From NCBI GenBank assembly GCA_002344625.1, contig DDUE01000019.1, forward strand, positions 1-60,808: a DNA stretch of 60,808 bases, in the 5' to 3' direction. Shown in pieces: positions 39,843 through 50,145 of the stretch (within the stretch, counting starts at the first letter, position 1; every line of letters starts with the position of its first letter). Under the pieces are notes generated by a model. That model did no database searches and was not told the origin of the DNA. It was given only the letters and a program-made list of their open reading frames with translations. This stretch comes from Rhodocyclaceae bacterium UBA2346. GTDB lineage: Bacteria; Pseudomonadota; Gammaproteobacteria; Burkholderiales; Rhodocyclaceae. The position numbers and the translations under genes are program-made.

Positions 39843-40991
39843 TCAGACCGCGATCGCGGTCATATTTCTCAATTCGGTTGTCAGGCGCCGCAGCGTCGTC
39901 GCGAAATCATCCAGTTGCGCTTGCGTGGTGATGCGTCCAAGGCTGACCCTGACCGCATTTCGCGCCAGTTCCGGCGCGACTCCCATCGCCAGCAAGGTAT
40001 GCGAAGGCTCGGGGTTGGCACTGGAGCACGCGGAACCGCTGGCGCAGGCGAATCCGGCCCGGTCGAGCTTGCCCACCAGCGTTTCGCCCTCGATGCCATC
40101 GAAGGCGAAGAAGCTCGTGTTCGGCAAGCGCGGCGCGGCGGCCGAAAACAGCGTCGCACCCATCTCGATCAGGCGCACCTCCAACGTGTCACGCAGTCGC
40201 TGCAGCCTGAGCGCTGCGCTTTCGTGCTCGGCCGCGAGGCGCTCGCAAGCGCTGCCGAAGCCCACGATCGCGGCTACGTTCTCGGTCCCTGAGCGCAATC
40301 CGTGCTCCTGCCCCCCCCCGGCAATCAGCGGGGCGAGCTCGACCCGCTTGTTCAAGAGCAACGCGCCGACACCGATCGGGCCACCCAGTTTGTGTGCCGA
40401 AACCGTCATCGCATCGACACCGAGGGCGCGGAAATCGAGCGGGAGCTTGCCCAGTGCCTGAACCGCATCGGTATGAAAAACCGCCCCGGCCGCGCGCGCC
40501 TCGGTCGCGAGCCGGCGCACATCCTGGACGACACCGGTTTCATTGTTCGCCAGCATCACCGACACGAGTGCAGGCCGGCCTGCAAGCGCTGCCAGCCAGG
40601 CCTGTTCATCGACGCGCCCAGCCATATCGACCGCGATTTCGTCCATCACCCAGCCCTGGCGCCGCAACTGTTTGGCGGGCTCCCTGACGCACGGATGTTC
40701 GATCGCGCTCACCGCCACCCGGCCCGGCCGGGGCAACGCGGCAAACCCCTTGATCATCAGGTTGTTGGCCTCGGAGCCCCCGCTGGTGAACACAACTTCG
40801 GTCGCATGCGCCCCTGTTGCCGCAGCTACCTGGGCACGCGCCAGATCGATCGCCGCGCGCGCCTGCCGCCCGTACTCATGCCGGCTGGAGGGATTGCCGA
40901 AACGCGCGCCGAGCCATGGCAGCATCGCATCGCGCACCGCCTCGTCCATCGGCGTGGTCGCGTTGTAGTCGAGATAAACAGGCGCGAACAC
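39843..40991 (-). CDS. Second IscS/NifS-type cysteine desulfurase in the isc operon
   Basis: The 382-residue enzyme has MFAPVYLDYNATTPMDEAVR, the PLP lysine in VSAHKLGGPIGVGALL and the catalytic Cys loop CASGSACSSANPEPSHTLLA. It is clearly different in sequence from the downstream IscS. It follows iscR by only 14 bp, so both desulfurases are in one transcript. The sulfur acceptor is unknown; it may serve a tRNA or cofactor pathway, or be a spare IscS. The gene contains an uninterrupted run of nine G bases on the coding strand (40319-40311) inside GCC-GGG-GGG-GGG-CAG (AGGGQ), a possible slippage point. Confidence 0.9.
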   Translation of the reverse strand: MFAPVYLDYNATTPMDEAVRDAMLPWLGARFGNPSSRHEYGRQARAAIDLARAQVAAATGAHATEVVFTSGGSEANNLMIKGFAALPRPGRVAVSAIEHPCVREPAKQLRRQGWVMDEIAVDMAGRVDEQAWLAALAGRPALVSVMLANNETGVVQDVRRLATEARAAGAVFHTDAVQALGKLPLDFRALGVDAMTVSAHKLGGPIGVGALLLNKRVELAPLIAGGGQEHGLRSGTENVAAIVGFGSACERLAAEHESAALRLQRLRDTLEVRLIEMGATLFSAAAPRLPNTSFFAFDGIEGETLVGKLDRAGFACASGSACSSANPEPSHTLLAMGVAPELARNAVRVSLGRITTQAQLDDFATTLRRLTTELRNMTAIAV

Positions 40992-41005
40992 TTCGACCCA
41001 TCCGA

Positions 41006-41488
41006 TCAGGCGCTGACCGCCTCGTGGAGTAGAATCGTCGCGCGCCGGCGGACGTCCTTGATCACATTGACTTCAGGGTCGGCCGTAACTTCACGCATCA
41101 CCAGGTTGCCCAGGGTCACCGAATCGAGATACTCGTACATGCGCTTGTTGAGATTGGCCCAGAGATCATGCGTCATGCAACGGTGCTCGTCATGACAGTT
41201 CTGCTTGCCCCCGCACTGGGTGGCGTCGAGCGGCTCGTCGACCGCGACGATGATGTCGGCAACGGTGATCTTGTTCATGTCGCGCGCCAGGCGATAACCG
41301 CCCCCCGGGCCACGCACGCTGCTGACCAGTTGATAACGCCGCAGCTTGCCGAACAGCTGTTCGAGATACGACAGCGAGATCTTTTGACGTTCGGCGATGC
41401 CCGCCAGCGTAACCGGCCCCTCGGCCTCACGCGCGGCCAGATCGGTCATGGCGGTCACCGCGAATCGTCCCTTCGTCGTCAATCTCAT
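41006..41488 (-). CDS. iscR: Iron-sulfur cluster regulator IscR
   Basis: The 160-residue Rrf2-family regulator has a winged helix (MRLTTKGRFAVTAMTDLAAR, SSVRGPGGGYRLARD) and [2Fe-2S] ligands C92, C98, C104 with H107. It senses Fe-S status: the holo form represses its own operon. A type-1 IscR box lies over its promoter at 41526-41550. It is the first gene of the isc transcript and has its own promoter just past the cysE stop. Confidence 0.97.
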   Translation of the reverse strand: MRLTTKGRFAVTAMTDLAAREAEGPVTLAGIAERQKISLSYLEQLFGKLRRYQLVSSVRGPGGGYRLARDMNKITVADIIVAVDEPLDATQCGGKQNCHDEHRCMTHDLWANLNKRMYEYLDSVTLGNLVMREVTADPEVNVIKDVRRRATILLHEAVSA

Positions 41489-41525
41489 GATAGGCCCTCG
41501 TCAAGCTACGCATACGTCCGGATGA

Positions 41526-41550
41526 ATACCCGAACATTTCGCTCAACTAT
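41526..41550. promoter_or_regulatory. IscR type-1 binding box over the isc promoter
   Basis: Read on the minus strand the 25-bp site has outer halves ATAGTTGA and TCGGGTAT around a nine-base centre, matching the outer parts of the IscR type-1 consensus (ATASYYGA...TCRRSTAT). It overlaps the promoter -10 hexamer, so [2Fe-2S]-IscR binding would block transcription of the operon. It lies 38 bp upstream of the iscR start. Confidence 0.85.
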
Positions 41551-41574
41551 ACGGTACCCGACAAAAACGGTCAA
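41546..41574 (-). promoter_or_regulatory. Sigma-70-type promoter of the isc operon
   Basis: On the minus strand TTGACC (41574-41569) and TATAGT (41551-41546) are spaced by exactly 17 bp. This is close to consensus and is the best promoter in the window. The IscR box overlaps the -10 element. Transcription would begin about 50 bp before iscR. Confidence 0.8.
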
Positions 41575-41601
41575 CTAATCGCATCACACCCTGCCCCTGG
41601 T

Positions 41602-42366
41602 TCAATCGACCATTCGCGACAGTTTTTCGGGATCGAAGCGATCGCTCTGATCGATGTCATCGAGTGTCACGCCCGATTGCTCCAACCGCTCGATCAGCAA
41701 CTGCAGGCGGCGGTCGGTCTCGACCGCGTGATCGAGCAGACCATGCAAGGCTTTCGCTACCGGATCATCCATGTTGCGGGTCACGCCGTAGGCCGAAAAC
41801 CCCATCTGTTCGGCTTTCTGCTCGCGCGCCTGATCGCGCCCGCCATCGCGCTCCGGTTCGATGATCCGTGCCGGATTGCCGACCGCCGTCGCACCGGCCG
41901 GAACCGGCTTGACCACGACCGCATTCGAACCCACCCGCGCGCCATCGCCTACCGTGAATCCGCCCAGCACCTTAGCCCCTGCCCCAACCACGACCCCTTT
42001 TCCGAGGGTGGGATGGCGCTTGGTGCCCCGATAAAGCGAGGTGCCGCCAAGCGTGACGGCTTGGTAGATCGTACAGTCGTCCCCGACTTCGGCCGTTTCG
42101 CCGATCACCACGCCCATGCCATGGTCGATGAACACCCTGCGCCCGATCGTGGCCCCCGGATGGATCTCGATGCCGGTGAGAAGACGCCCGATGTGGCTGA
42201 TGAAGCGCCCGAACCAAAAGAAACCGCGCTTCCACGCCGCATGCGCGAGGCGATGAAACATGAGTGCGTGCACGCCCGGATAGCAGGTCAGAACTTCCCA
42301 GGTGGAACGCGCGGCAGGATCGCGGCTTCGCACGCTGGCAAGGTCTTCACGCAGGCGGCTGAACAT
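41602..42366 (-). CDS. cysE: Serine O-acetyltransferase CysE
   Basis: The 254-residue protein has an N-terminal helical part and C-terminal left-handed beta-helix repeats of the hexapeptide class ([40 protein letters not shown]). CysE acetylates serine, the first step of cysteine synthesis, which in turn supplies IscS with substrate. The extension after the beta helix (residues about 175-254) is acidic and longer than the E. coli tail. The isc promoter begins just past its stop, so the two units are adjacent but separately controlled. Confidence 0.93.
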   Translation of the reverse strand: MFSRLREDLASVRSRDPAARSTWEVLTCYPGVHALMFHRLAHAAWKRGFFWFGRFISHIGRLLTGIEIHPGATIGRRVFIDHGMGVVIGETAEVGDDCTIYQAVTLGGTSLYRGTKRHPTLGKGVVVGAGAKVLGGFTVGDGARVGSNAVVVKPVPAGATAVGNPARIIEPERDGGRDQAREQKAEQMGFSAYGVTRNMDDPVAKALHGLLDHAVETDRRLQLLIERLEQSGVTLDDIDQSDRFDPEKLSRMVD

Positions 42367-42416
42367 GGACAGGAGTCTCCGGTTGGATTGTGCTGCGCTT
42401 CGATAAGCCGACTATT

Positions 42417-43142
42417 TTAATCGGGCTTACGCTCCAGCGCACCGAGAATGCCGCGCAGGATATTGACTTCCTCCCGCTCCAACCGGGTTCGGCCGAACAG
42501 GCGCCGCAGGCGCGGCAGTAGCCGCTTGGGATTGGCCGGGTCATAGAAGCCGCTGGCCGTCATCGCCCGCTCCAGGTGGGCGTGAAAACCCTCGATGTCT
42601 TCGAACGCGGCCAGATCGGATTGCACCGGCGGCGCACTCGGCGCGAGCGCCGCCATGCGCAACTCGTAGCTCATGACCTGGACCGCGGCGCCCAGATTCA
42701 GCGACGAAAAACCGGGGCTGGTCGGAATGCATACCGGCATGGAGCACAGCGCGACCTCGTCGTTGGACAGCCCGCTGGTTTCGGTGCCGAAGACCAGCGC
42801 GACATCGCCATGCTCCGCGTGGCCAAGCAGTTCGCTCGCGGCCTCGCGTGCGTGCTTGACCGGCACCGAACGCTCGCGGCGGCGTGCCGTGATGGCAGCC
42901 GATAGCGTCGTACCCCGTAAGGCTTCCTCGAGCGACCCCACCACGCGCGCGCCGGCGAGCAGGTCGCCCGCGCCCGACGCCCGCGCGTCCGCGACCGGAT
43001 CTGGAAACGATTGTGGCGCAACCAGCACCAGCCGGCTCAGCCCCATCGCCTTCATGGCGCGCGCCGAAGCACCGATGTTGCCGGGATGGCTGGTGCGGAC
43101 AAGCACGATGCTGACACGGTCAAGCGCAAGGACGCCATTCAT
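42417..43142 (-). CDS. trmJ: tRNA (cytidine/uridine-32-2'-O)-methyltransferase TrmJ
   Basis: The 241-residue SPOUT methyltransferase has N-terminal [20 protein letters not shown] and the knot motifs [20 protein letters not shown] and [20 protein letters not shown]. The helical C-terminal part matches TrmJ rather than TrmL. It methylates position 32 of several tRNAs. It lies 50 bp upstream of cysE on the same strand and is divergent from suhB. Confidence 0.93.
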   Translation of the reverse strand: MNGVLALDRVSIVLVRTSHPGNIGASARAMKAMGLSRLVLVAPQSFPDPVADARASGAGDLLAGARVVGSLEEALRGTTLSAAITARRRERSVPVKHAREAASELLGHAEHGDVALVFGTETSGLSNDEVALCSMPVCIPTSPGFSSLNLGAAVQVMSYELRMAALAPSAPPVQSDLAAFEDIEGFHAHLERAMTASGFYDPANPKRLLPRLRRLFGRTRLEREEVNILRGILGALERKPD

Positions 43143-43214
43143 ACTAAAATCTTATGTTTTGTATTTACGGGTGAGTCGATCGGAACCGAAAGGCTCGCCA
43201 TAGAGACCCATCAC

Positions 43215-44021
43215 ATGCATCCCATCCTCAACATCGCAGTGAAGGCCGCTCGCCGGGCCGCCACCGTCATCAATCGCGCATCGACCCAGGTCGATCTGCT
43301 CACGGTGGAATCCAAGGCGCCGAATGACTTCGTCACCGAGGTCGATCGCGCCGCCGAGAATGCAATCATCGAGGTATTGCGTGACGCTTATCCCCAGCAC
43401 GGCATTCTAGCAGAGGAGTCGGGCACGTCCGGAGGCCCCGACGACAGTGAATACCAGTGGATCATCGACCCGCTCGATGGCACCACCAACTTTCTCCACG
43501 GCTTTCCGCAGTATGCGATTTCGATCGCGCTGGCGCGCAACGGCGTGCTCGAGCACGCGGTCGTGTTCGACCCGACCCGCAACGAACTCTTCACCGCCAG
43601 CAAGGGCTCGGGCGCCTTTCTGAACGATCGTCGCATTCGCGTGACGCGTCGCACCCGCCTGGCCGAATCATTGATCGGCACCGGCTTTCCGTTCCGCGAA
43701 TTCAAGCATCTCGACGCGTATCTGGCGATGTTCCGCGAACTCACGCAGAAAACCGCCGGTATCCGGCGCCCCGGCGCGGCGGCCCTCGACCTCGCCTATG
43801 TCGCGAGTGGCCGGCTCGACGGCTTCTGGGAGATGGGGCTGCAGCCGTGGGACATGGCCGCAGGCGCCCTGCTGATTCAGGAGGCGGGCGGGCTGGTCGG
43901 CGATCTGGCCGGCGAGAGTGCGTTCATGCAGACCGGCAACATGGTCGCAGGCGCGCCGAAGATCTTCGCCCAGTTGTTGTCGGTGATCCAGCCCCATCGG
44001 CCGGCTGCAAGACAGGCCTGA
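43215..44021 (+). CDS. suhB: Inositol-1-monophosphatase family protein SuhB
   Basis: The 268-residue protein has the metal-binding motifs of the family: [26 protein letters not shown] and the late [15 protein letters not shown]. The conserved family member in proteobacteria is SuhB, a phosphatase that also joins the rRNA antitermination complex. ATG 43215 is the family start; the longer open frame overlaps the trmJ promoter region. It is divergent from trmJ. Confidence 0.92.
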   Translation: MHPILNIAVKAARRAATVINRASTQVDLLTVESKAPNDFVTEVDRAAENAIIEVLRDAYPQHGILAEESGTSGGPDDSEYQWIIDPLDGTTNFLHGFPQYAISIALARNGVLEHAVVFDPTRNELFTASKGSGAFLNDRRIRVTRRTRLAESLIGTGFPFREFKHLDAYLAMFRELTQKTAGIRRPGAAALDLAYVASGRLDGFWEMGLQPWDMAAGALLIQEAGGLVGDLAGESAFMQTGNMVAGAPKIFAQLLSVIQPHRPAARQA

Positions 44022-44057
44022 TCGAGGCACCCGGTATGTGCATGACCCCGGGCGAAG

Positions 44058-44675
44058 TCAGCGCCTGGCAATCTGGTGGCGAACGACCTGCACGATGCGC
44101 GGCGCGATCACCGGCAGATCGAGCGTTTCGACCGCCGCGCCGAGGTTGATGGCTTCGCGCGGCATGCCGAACACCACACAGGTCTGCTCGCTTTGAGCAA
44201 TCGTGTGAGCCCCCGCCGCGCGCATTTTCAGCAAACCGGCAGCGCCGTCCCGCCCCATACCGGTCAGCAGAATACCGACCGCGCGGCTGCCGGCGACCCG
44301 CGCGACCGAGTCGAACAACACGTCGACCGAAGGGCGATGGCGGTTTACCGCAGGTCCGTGCCCAAGCTCACAGCGGAACCGCCCCCCCTCGCCGGCCACC
44401 GACAGGTGCGCGTGACCCGGCGCAATGTACGCATGCCCGGCTTCGATGGGCGCGCCATGCGTGGCCTCCCTGACCGAGATCGCAGCCAGCTTGTCGAGCC
44501 GTTCGGCGAACGAACGGGTGAAGCGCTCCGGCATGTGCTGGGTGATCACGATGCCTGGCAGGTCGCTCCGCAATCCAAGCAGCACGTCCTTGATGGCCTC
44601 GGTGCCGCCGGTCGATGCGCCGATTGCGATCAAGGTGCGCAGACCTGGCGTTTCAGGCGGTCGATCAAAGCTCAC
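44058..44675 (-). CDS. Stand-alone CheB-type methylesterase domain
   Basis: This 205-residue protein (from GTG 44675) has the three catalytic features of CheB: Ser in [13 protein letters not shown], His in [18 protein letters not shown] and Asp in [20 protein letters not shown]. The usual N-terminal receiver domain is missing: the open frame starts at 44798 and only 28 bp separate it from mutS. It removes methyl groups or deamidates chemoreceptor Gln. Without the receiver it would be unregulated by a kinase, or be controlled by another protein. No chemotaxis genes are near. The start is uncertain (ATG 44759 is possible). Confidence 0.8.
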   Translation of the reverse strand: MSFDRPPETPGLRTLIAIGASTGGTEAIKDVLLGLRSDLPGIVITQHMPERFTRSFAERLDKLAAISVREATHGAPIEAGHAYIAPGHAHLSVAGEGGRFRCELGHGPAVNRHRPSVDVLFDSVARVAGSRAVGILLTGMGRDGAAGLLKMRAAGAHTIAQSEQTCVVFGMPREAINLGAAVETLDLPVIAPRIVQVVRHQIARR

Positions 44676-44826
44676 TGGAATCTCTCGGAAAGTCGGTTGA
44701 AATCGGTTCGGCCCGGTCGGTGACCGATACCACCCGCGCGGCCGATCAATCCGTATCATCGCGGAATGGCAACACCGTTTCCAGTCCAGCGTCGTCACTG
44801 ACGCCTCCGACCCAGATCAGGCAAGC

Positions 44827-47424
44827 ATGGCAGATACTCCTCAATCCTCACAAGCGTTCACCGAAGCGCTGATCAGCACCCACACGCCCATGATGCAACA
44901 ATATCTGCGCATCAAGGCGCAGTACCCGGACTGGTTGCTGTTCTACCGCATGGGTGACTTCTACGAGCTCTTCTTCGATGATGCCGAGCGGGCTGCGCGA
45001 CTGCTGGATATCACGCTGACCACCCGCGGCCAATCGTCGGGCAAACCGATCCGCATGGCGGGCGTGCCTTTTCATGCGCTGGAGCAATACCTCGCACGCC
45101 TGGTGAAACTGGGCGAGTCGGTCGTGATCGCCGAGCAGGTCGGCGAGCCTGGCGCCACCAAGGGACCGATGGAGCGCGCGGTCAGCCGCATCGTGACACC
45201 GGGCACGCTGACCGACGCGGCGCTTCTCGACGATCGCAGCGACGCCTTGTTGCTGGCCGCGACCCTCAACCGCGGCCAGCTCGGCCTTGCGTGGCTCAAT
45301 CTCGCAAACGGCGACCTGCGCGTGCTCGAGTGTCCGTCCGAACAGCTCCAGACCCATTTCGAGCGTTTACGCCCGGCCGAAGTATTGATACCCGAGGGCT
45401 TGTCGCTGCCCTTGATCGAATCGCTTGCGCCCGCGCTGCGCCGCCTGGCCGATTGGCAGTTCGACCGCGACAACGGCGAACGACTGTTGACGACCCATTT
45501 CGGCACACGCGACCTGGCGGGCTTCGGTGCCGAAGGACTGGGCGTGGCGCTTGCGGCAGCGGCCGCGTTGTTCGAATACACCCGCTCGACCCAGCGCCAG
45601 AGCCTCGAACATATCACCGGACTGCGCGTGGAGCGCGAATCCGAGTACCTGCGACTCGACGCGGCGACCCGGCGCAACCTCGAGCTCACCGAGACCCTGC
45701 GGGGCGAAGCCGCGCCCACCCTGTTGTCGCTCCTCGATACCAGCGTCACCAGCATGGGCGCGCGCTGGCTGCGCCATGCGCTGCATCATCCACTGGCCGA
45801 CAATCGAGTGGCCAGTGCCCGGCACGAAGCGGTGGCCGATTTGCTCGGCGACGGCTCGGGTCGGGTGATGAACGTCTTGCGCAACGCCCTTGGCGACGTT
45901 GCCGATGTCGAGCGGATCACCGCGCGAATCGCATTGCGCAGCGCCCGCCCGCGCGACCTGTCGGCGCTGCGCGCAAGCCTGGCGCAAGTGCCGTCGCTGA
46001 ACGCCGCGCTGGCGAACGTGATCGCGCCGCGCCTGGCGAGCTTGCGCGCCATGCTCGCCGTGCCGGACGATGTGATCGCGCTTTTGAGCAGCGCCATCGC
46101 GGTCGAGCCGGCGGTCAGCCTGCGCGATGGCGGCGTCATCGCGGATGGCCACGACCCGGAACTGGACGAACTGCGCGCGATCCAGACCCACTGCGGCGAC
46201 TTCCTGGTCGCCCTCGAGGCGCGCGAACGCGCACGCACCGGCATCGCCACGCTCAAGGTCGAGTTCAACCGGGTGCACGGCTTTTACATCGAAGTCAGCC
46301 GTGCCCAGGCCGAGAATGTGCCGGACGACTATCGCCGCAGACAGACCTTGAAAAATGCCGAGCGTTACATCACGCCCGAACTGAAGGCGTTCGAGGACAA
46401 GGCGTTGTCGGCCCAGGATCGCGCCCTCGCACGCGAAAAGCTGCTTTACGACGCGCTCCTCGAAGCCCTTGCGCCGTATGTGCCGGTGCTCCAGAAGGCC
46501 GCCCGCGCGCTCGCCGAACTCGATGCGCTGGCCGCGTTCGCAGATTGTGCCCGGCGCTACGACTATGTGCGGCCGCACTTCGTGCCCCAGCCGGGCGTGA
46601 GCATTCGCCGCGGCCGCCACCCGGTGGTCGAACGCCAGGTCGACACCTTCATCGCCAACGACTGCGAACTCACCCCCACCCGGCGCATGTTGATGATCAC
46701 CGGTCCGAACATGGGCGGCAAGTCCACCTTCATGCGCCAGGTGGCACTGATTGCCCTGATGGCGCATGTGGGCGCCTTCGTGCCGGCGGATGCGGCGAGC
46801 ATCGGCCCGCTCGACGCGATCTTCACCCGCATCGGCGCTTCCGACGATCTGGCCTCGGGGCGTTCGACCTTCATGGTCGAGATGACCGAGGCGGCGGCGA
46901 TCCTCAACGGCGCCACCACCAACAGCCTGGTATTGATGGACGAGATCGGTCGCGGCACTTCGACCTTCGACGGCCTCGCCCTGGCCTTCGCGATCGCCCG
47001 CCATCTGCTCGATCGCAATCGCTGCCTCACCCTGTTCGCCACCCACTACTTCGAACTGACGCGACTGAATGGCGATTACCCGGAATGCGCCAACGTGCAC
47101 CTCGACGCGGTCGAGCACGGCCATCGAATCGTCTTTCTGCATGCACTCGAAGACGGGCCGGCAAGCCAGAGCTACGGGATCGAGGTCGCCGCACTGGCCG
47201 GCGTGCCGGGCAGCGTGATCCGCGAGGCGCGCCGGCGCCTGCGCGCACTCGAGAATCGCGAAGTCTCGGCCGGCCCCCAGGCCGACCTGTTCACCACGCT
47301 GGCCGCAACCGAACTCGAGCCGATGTCCCACCCGGCGCTGACCGCGCTCGCCGCGCTCGACCCCGACAGCTTGTCGCCGCGCGAGGCGCTGGAGCATCTC
47401 TACGCGCTCAAGCGCCTGCACTGA
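44827..47424 (+). CDS. mutS: DNA mismatch repair protein MutS
   Basis: The 865-residue protein has the mismatch-reading [20 protein letters not shown], the lever and clamp helices, Walker [21 protein letters not shown] and the [20 protein letters not shown]alker B region with ATHYFELT. MutS recognises mismatches and starts repair with MutL. ATG 44827 gives the normal start. The spermidine-synthase-like gene follows after 16 bp. Confidence 0.98.
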   Translation: MADTPQSSQAFTEALISTHTPMMQQYLRIKAQYPDWLLFYRMGDFYELFFDDAERAARLLDITLTTRGQSSGKPIRMAGVPFHALEQYLARLVKLGESVVIAEQVGEPGATKGPMERAVSRIVTPGTLTDAALLDDRSDALLLAATLNRGQLGLAWLNLANGDLRVLECPSEQLQTHFERLRPAEVLIPEGLSLPLIESLAPALRRLADWQFDRDNGERLLTTHFGTRDLAGFGAEGLGVALAAAAALFEYTRSTQRQSLEHITGLRVERESEYLRLDAATRRNLELTETLRGEAAPTLLSLLDTSVTSMGARWLRHALHHPLADNRVASARHEAVADLLGDGSGRVMNVLRNALGDVADVERITARIALRSARPRDLSALRASLAQVPSLNAALANVIAPRLASLRAMLAVPDDVIALLSSAIAVEPAVSLRDGGVIADGHDPELDELRAIQTHCGDFLVALEARERARTGIATLKVEFNRVHGFYIEVSRAQAENVPDDYRRRQTLKNAERYITPELKAFEDKALSAQDRALAREKLLYDALLEALAPYVPVLQKAARALAELDALAAFADCARRYDYVRPHFVPQPGVSIRRGRHPVVERQVDTFIANDCELTPTRRMLMITGPNMGGKSTFMRQVALIALMAHVGAFVPADAASIGPLDAIFTRIGASDDLASGRSTFMVEMTEAAAILNGATTNSLVLMDEIGRGTSTFDGLALAFAIARHLLDRNRCLTLFATHYFELTRLNGDYPECANVHLDAVEHGHRIVFLHALEDGPASQSYGIEVAALAGVPGSVIREARRRLRALENREVSAGPQADLFTTLAATELEPMSHPALTALAALDPDSLSPREALEHLYALKRLH

Positions 47425-47440
47425 AGCCGTTTCGATCACC

Positions 47441-48196
47441 ATGAGCACACCCATCGACATCAGCGAAGAAGCCGGCGTCCGTTACCTGCATTTCGGCTCG
47501 GAATGGATCCAGGGCGCGATGCGGATCCGCCGCCCCAACGATCTGGAACTGGTCTACACCCGAGAAATGATGGCGGGCCTGCTGCTCTACGAGGCGGCGG
47601 ACTGGCCGCGCGACGCCTTGCTGATCGGCCTCGGTGCGGCATCGCTGACCCGCTTCATCCACCACCATTGCCCGCATACGCGCATACAGGTCGTGGAGAT
47701 CGAGGCGCGTGTGGTTGCCGCGGCGCAACAGTTCTTCAAACTGCCCGAAAGCAGCGCACGCCTGTCGATTCATATCGGCGACGGAGCGGAATACATGCTC
47801 GAGCCCGGCCGCCGGTTCGACTACATCCTGGTCGATGGCTACGACCGCAACGCCCGCGCCGGCGCGCTCGACACCCTGGCGTTCTACCGCGCGGTGCGTG
47901 GACGGTTGTCGGAACGCGGGATCATGGCGGTGAACCTGTTCGGTCGGTCACGTGGTTTTCGCGCGAGCGTCGAGCGCATCATCGATGCCTTCGACGACCG
48001 CGCCATCGCCTTCCCGTCGTGCGACAGCGGCAACGTGGTGGCGCTGGCGGCCGAAGGCGAGCGTATCGAAGTGGCGATCGCCGAGATTCGCGAACGCGCG
48101 AAGCGGCTCAAGACGCGGACCGGTCTGGACTTGCTCGCGACGGTCACCCGCCTGGAACAATCGGGCCATCTGCCGGGCGGGCAACTGCGGCTTTGA
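47441..48196 (+). CDS. Spermidine-synthase-like methyltransferase-fold protein
   Basis: The 251-residue protein has a Rossmann fold with LLIGLGAASLTRFIHHHCPH (in place of the GGGDG loop of spermidine synthase), VVEIEARVVAAAQQFFKLPE and FDYILVDGYDRNARAGALDT. The last motif differs from the catalytic VDSTDP of true aminopropyltransferases. I therefore doubt spermidine synthase activity; it belongs to the broad family of SpeE-like proteins with unclear substrate. It follows mutS closely and converges with dnaQ. Confidence 0.75.
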   Translation: MSTPIDISEEAGVRYLHFGSEWIQGAMRIRRPNDLELVYTREMMAGLLLYEAADWPRDALLIGLGAASLTRFIHHHCPHTRIQVVEIEARVVAAAQQFFKLPESSARLSIHIGDGAEYMLEPGRRFDYILVDGYDRNARAGALDTLAFYRAVRGRLSERGIMAVNLFGRSRGFRASVERIIDAFDDRAIAFPSCDSGNVVALAAEGERIEVAIAEIRERAKRLKTRTGLDLLATVTRLEQSGHLPGGQLRL

Positions 48197-48208
48197 GCCG
48201 CGCCCTCC

Positions 48209-48928
48209 TCAGTCGTCGGACTGGGCCGGCGCGGGCGCCAACCACAGACACTGCCCCTTGTTCCCCTTGGCAATCGCGGCCAGGACCCGGTCATGCTCGG
48301 CGAGTTCGTCCGCGCTTGCACGGATCACCCGCAGGGGTTTGCGATCGCGCAGCTGAGCGGCGGCTTCGTCGCGGTCGGGCGGCGCTTCGTCGAGCAGCAT
48401 GATCAGGCTTTCCTGGCCACGCGTCATCGCGAGATAGACCTCGGCGAGTATCTCGGCATCGAGCAGCGCGCCATGCAGGGTGCGGTGGCCGTTTTCGATC
48501 TGGTGACGCTCGCACAAGGCGTCGAGCGAGGCCTTCTTGCCCGGATTCTGCTCCTTCGCCATCTTGAGGGTGTCGACCACACCTGCGCAGGTCTCGCGCA
48601 GCATGGGCAGCCCGAGTCGTGACAACTCATGGTCGAGAAAGCCCACATCGAAGCTGGCGTTGTGAATGATCAGCTCGGCGTCGGTGACGAAGCGACGAAA
48701 ATCGGCCGCGATGTCCGAAAAACGCGGCTTGTCGGCGAGAAACTCGGCGGTGATCCCATGCACCGCGATCGCTTCGGCGCTGATCGCACGCTCGGGATTG
48801 ATGTAGGCGTGATAGTGGCGGCCGGTCAGGTTGCGGTTGAGGAGTTCGACGCAGCCGATCTCGATCACACGATCGCCGTTTTTCCAATCGAGCCCGGTGG
48901 TTTCGGTGTCGAGTACGATTTGTCGCAT
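48209..48928 (-). CDS. dnaQ: DNA polymerase III epsilon subunit (proofreading exonuclease)
   Basis: The 239-residue protein begins MRQIVLDTETTGLDWKNGDR with the ExoI DET motif. ExoII lies in LIIHNASFDVGFLDHELSRL and ExoIII in the HRTLHGALLDAEILAEVYLA region. The C-terminal tail with two-helix polymerase-binding segment is present. It supplies 3'-5' proofreading. ATG 48928 is the family start; the preceding residues belong to rnhA in another frame. The rnhA gene lies 7 bp upstream. Confidence 0.95.
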   Translation of the reverse strand: MRQIVLDTETTGLDWKNGDRVIEIGCVELLNRNLTGRHYHAYINPERAISAEAIAVHGITAEFLADKPRFSDIAADFRRFVTDAELIIHNASFDVGFLDHELSRLGLPMLRETCAGVVDTLKMAKEQNPGKKASLDALCERHQIENGHRTLHGALLDAEILAEVYLAMTRGQESLIMLLDEAPPDRDEAAAQLRDRKPLRVIRASADELAEHDRVLAAIAKGNKGQCLWLAPAPAQSDD

Positions 48929-48935
48929 GCGCACC

Positions 48936-49394
48936 TCAACCCGTGACGGCCTTGCCGCTCGCCCGAACCGCGTCGACACCCTTGCGCGCCAGTGCATCGG
49001 CGCGCTCGTTCTCCGGATGGCCGGCGTGGCCTTTCACCCAGATCCAGTCGATGCGATGCGTGTCGGCCGCCTCGTCGAGCGCCTTCCACAAATCGACATT
49101 CTTCACCGGCTCGCGCGCGGCGGTGAGCCAGCCGCGCTTTTTCCAGCCGTGAATCCACTCGGAAATGCCTTTCTGCACATACTGGCTGTCGGTGTGAACC
49201 CGCGCGGCGACCGGGCGCTTGAGGCAGGCCAGCGCCTGGATGACCGCAGTCAGCTCCATCCGGTTGTTGGTGGTGTGCGGCTCGCCGCCCCAGATCTCCT
49301 TCTCATGCCCGCCGGCGCGCATGATCGCGCCCCAGCCGCCCGGCCCCGGATTGCCGCTGCAGGCGCCATCGGTATATATGTCGAGTGCTTCCAT
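48936..49394 (-). CDS. rnhA: Ribonuclease HI
   Basis: The 152-residue protein has the four acidic active-site residues in [20 protein letters not shown] (Asp), [13 protein letters not shown] (Glu), [13 protein letters not shown] (Asp) and [11 protein letters not shown] (Asp). It removes RNA from RNA-DNA hybrids. ATG 49394 is preceded by AGGAT and lies 1 bp after the methyltransferase stop; the five-codon longer start is weaker. The rnhA-dnaQ pair is a conserved arrangement in proteobacteria. Confidence 0.96.
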   Translation of the reverse strand: MEALDIYTDGACSGNPGPGGWGAIMRAGGHEKEIWGGEPHTTNNRMELTAVIQALACLKRPVAARVHTDSQYVQKGISEWIHGWKKRGWLTAAREPVKNVDLWKALDEAADTHRIDWIWVKGHAGHPENERADALARKGVDAVRASGKAVTG

Positions 49395-49395
49395 C

Positions 49396-50145
49396 TCAAT
49401 CCTGTTCATCGATTCTCTGCAAGTTGCCCGCCACGCCGCGCCCGCGCCGCACCACCGGCGCGAGGCGTTTTTCGGCGGCGCGCAGGTCTCGCCATTTCGG
49501 GGTGATCAGCCGCATTCCGTGCACCCGCTTGATCCCGTGGAGGACCCAGGCGCCGCCGCAGATCGGCCACCAGCGCGCACCGGCACGATCCATGAAACGC
49601 CAACGCTCGATCCACTTGCTGGTCCGGACCGCCGGGCGATAGCAGCCCAGGCGGCTTTCCTGGGCTTCGAAGCCGAGCAATGTCAGCCAGTCCTTGATGC
49701 GCGGGCTCGAATAATAATGCCCCCGCCACGGATAGCCACAATCCGAACGCGCGAGCATCCTGCGGATGCCCCACAGGCTGAACGGGTTGAAGCCGCTGAT
49801 GATCACGCTCCCTTCCGGCACCAGCACGCGTTCGATCTCGCGCAACACCTGGTGCGGATAGGGCGAGAATTCGAGCACGTGCGGCAGCAGCACCAGATCG
49901 AGGCTGGCGGTGGCGAACGGCAGCGCATGCGCGCTCGTCACCACGGGCGCGCCGCCATCGGCCGAACTGCTGAATCGCCACGACATCCGGCTATGCTCGA
50001 GCAGCGGCAAGCCTGGCAAGCCGACCTGGAGTGCGTTATAACCGAAAATATCGGCCACCATCTCGTCGAAAGCGGCCTTCTCCCAAGCCAGCAGATACCG
50101 CCCCTGCGGACTTTCCAGCCATTCCGACAACCCGCGTTCAGACAT
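49396..50145 (-). CDS. SAM-dependent methyltransferase next to gloB (YafS-like)
   Basis: The 249-residue protein has a class-I methyltransferase core with [40 protein letters not shown] and [20 protein letters not shown]. The family lies beside gloB and rnhA in many proteobacteria (yafS in E. coli); its substrate is unknown. The start codon CAT/ATG overlaps the ATG of divergent gloB by two bases. The gene is followed by rnhA and dnaQ. Confidence 0.85.
   Translation of the reverse strand: MSERGLSEWLESPQGRYLLAWEKAAFDEMVADIFGYNALQVGLPGLPLLEHSRMSWRFSSSADGGAPVVTSAHALPFATASLDLVLLPHVLEFSPYPHQVLREIERVLVPEGSVIISGFNPFSLWGIRRMLARSDCGYPWRGHYYSSPRIKDWLTLLGFEAQESRLGCYRPAVRTSKWIERWRFMDRAGARWWPICGGAWVLHGIKRVHGMRLITPKWRDLRAAEKRLAPVVRRGRGVAGNLQRIDEQD

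Noticed and set aside
45367..47460. 697-codon minus-strand frame and 717-codon plus frame over mutS
   Set aside because: Shadows of mutS in high-GC DNA; mutS has all catalytic motifs in its own frame.
47441..48196. True spermidine synthase
   Set aside because: The GGGDG loop and VDSTDP motif of aminopropyltransferases are changed, so I kept only a family-level call.
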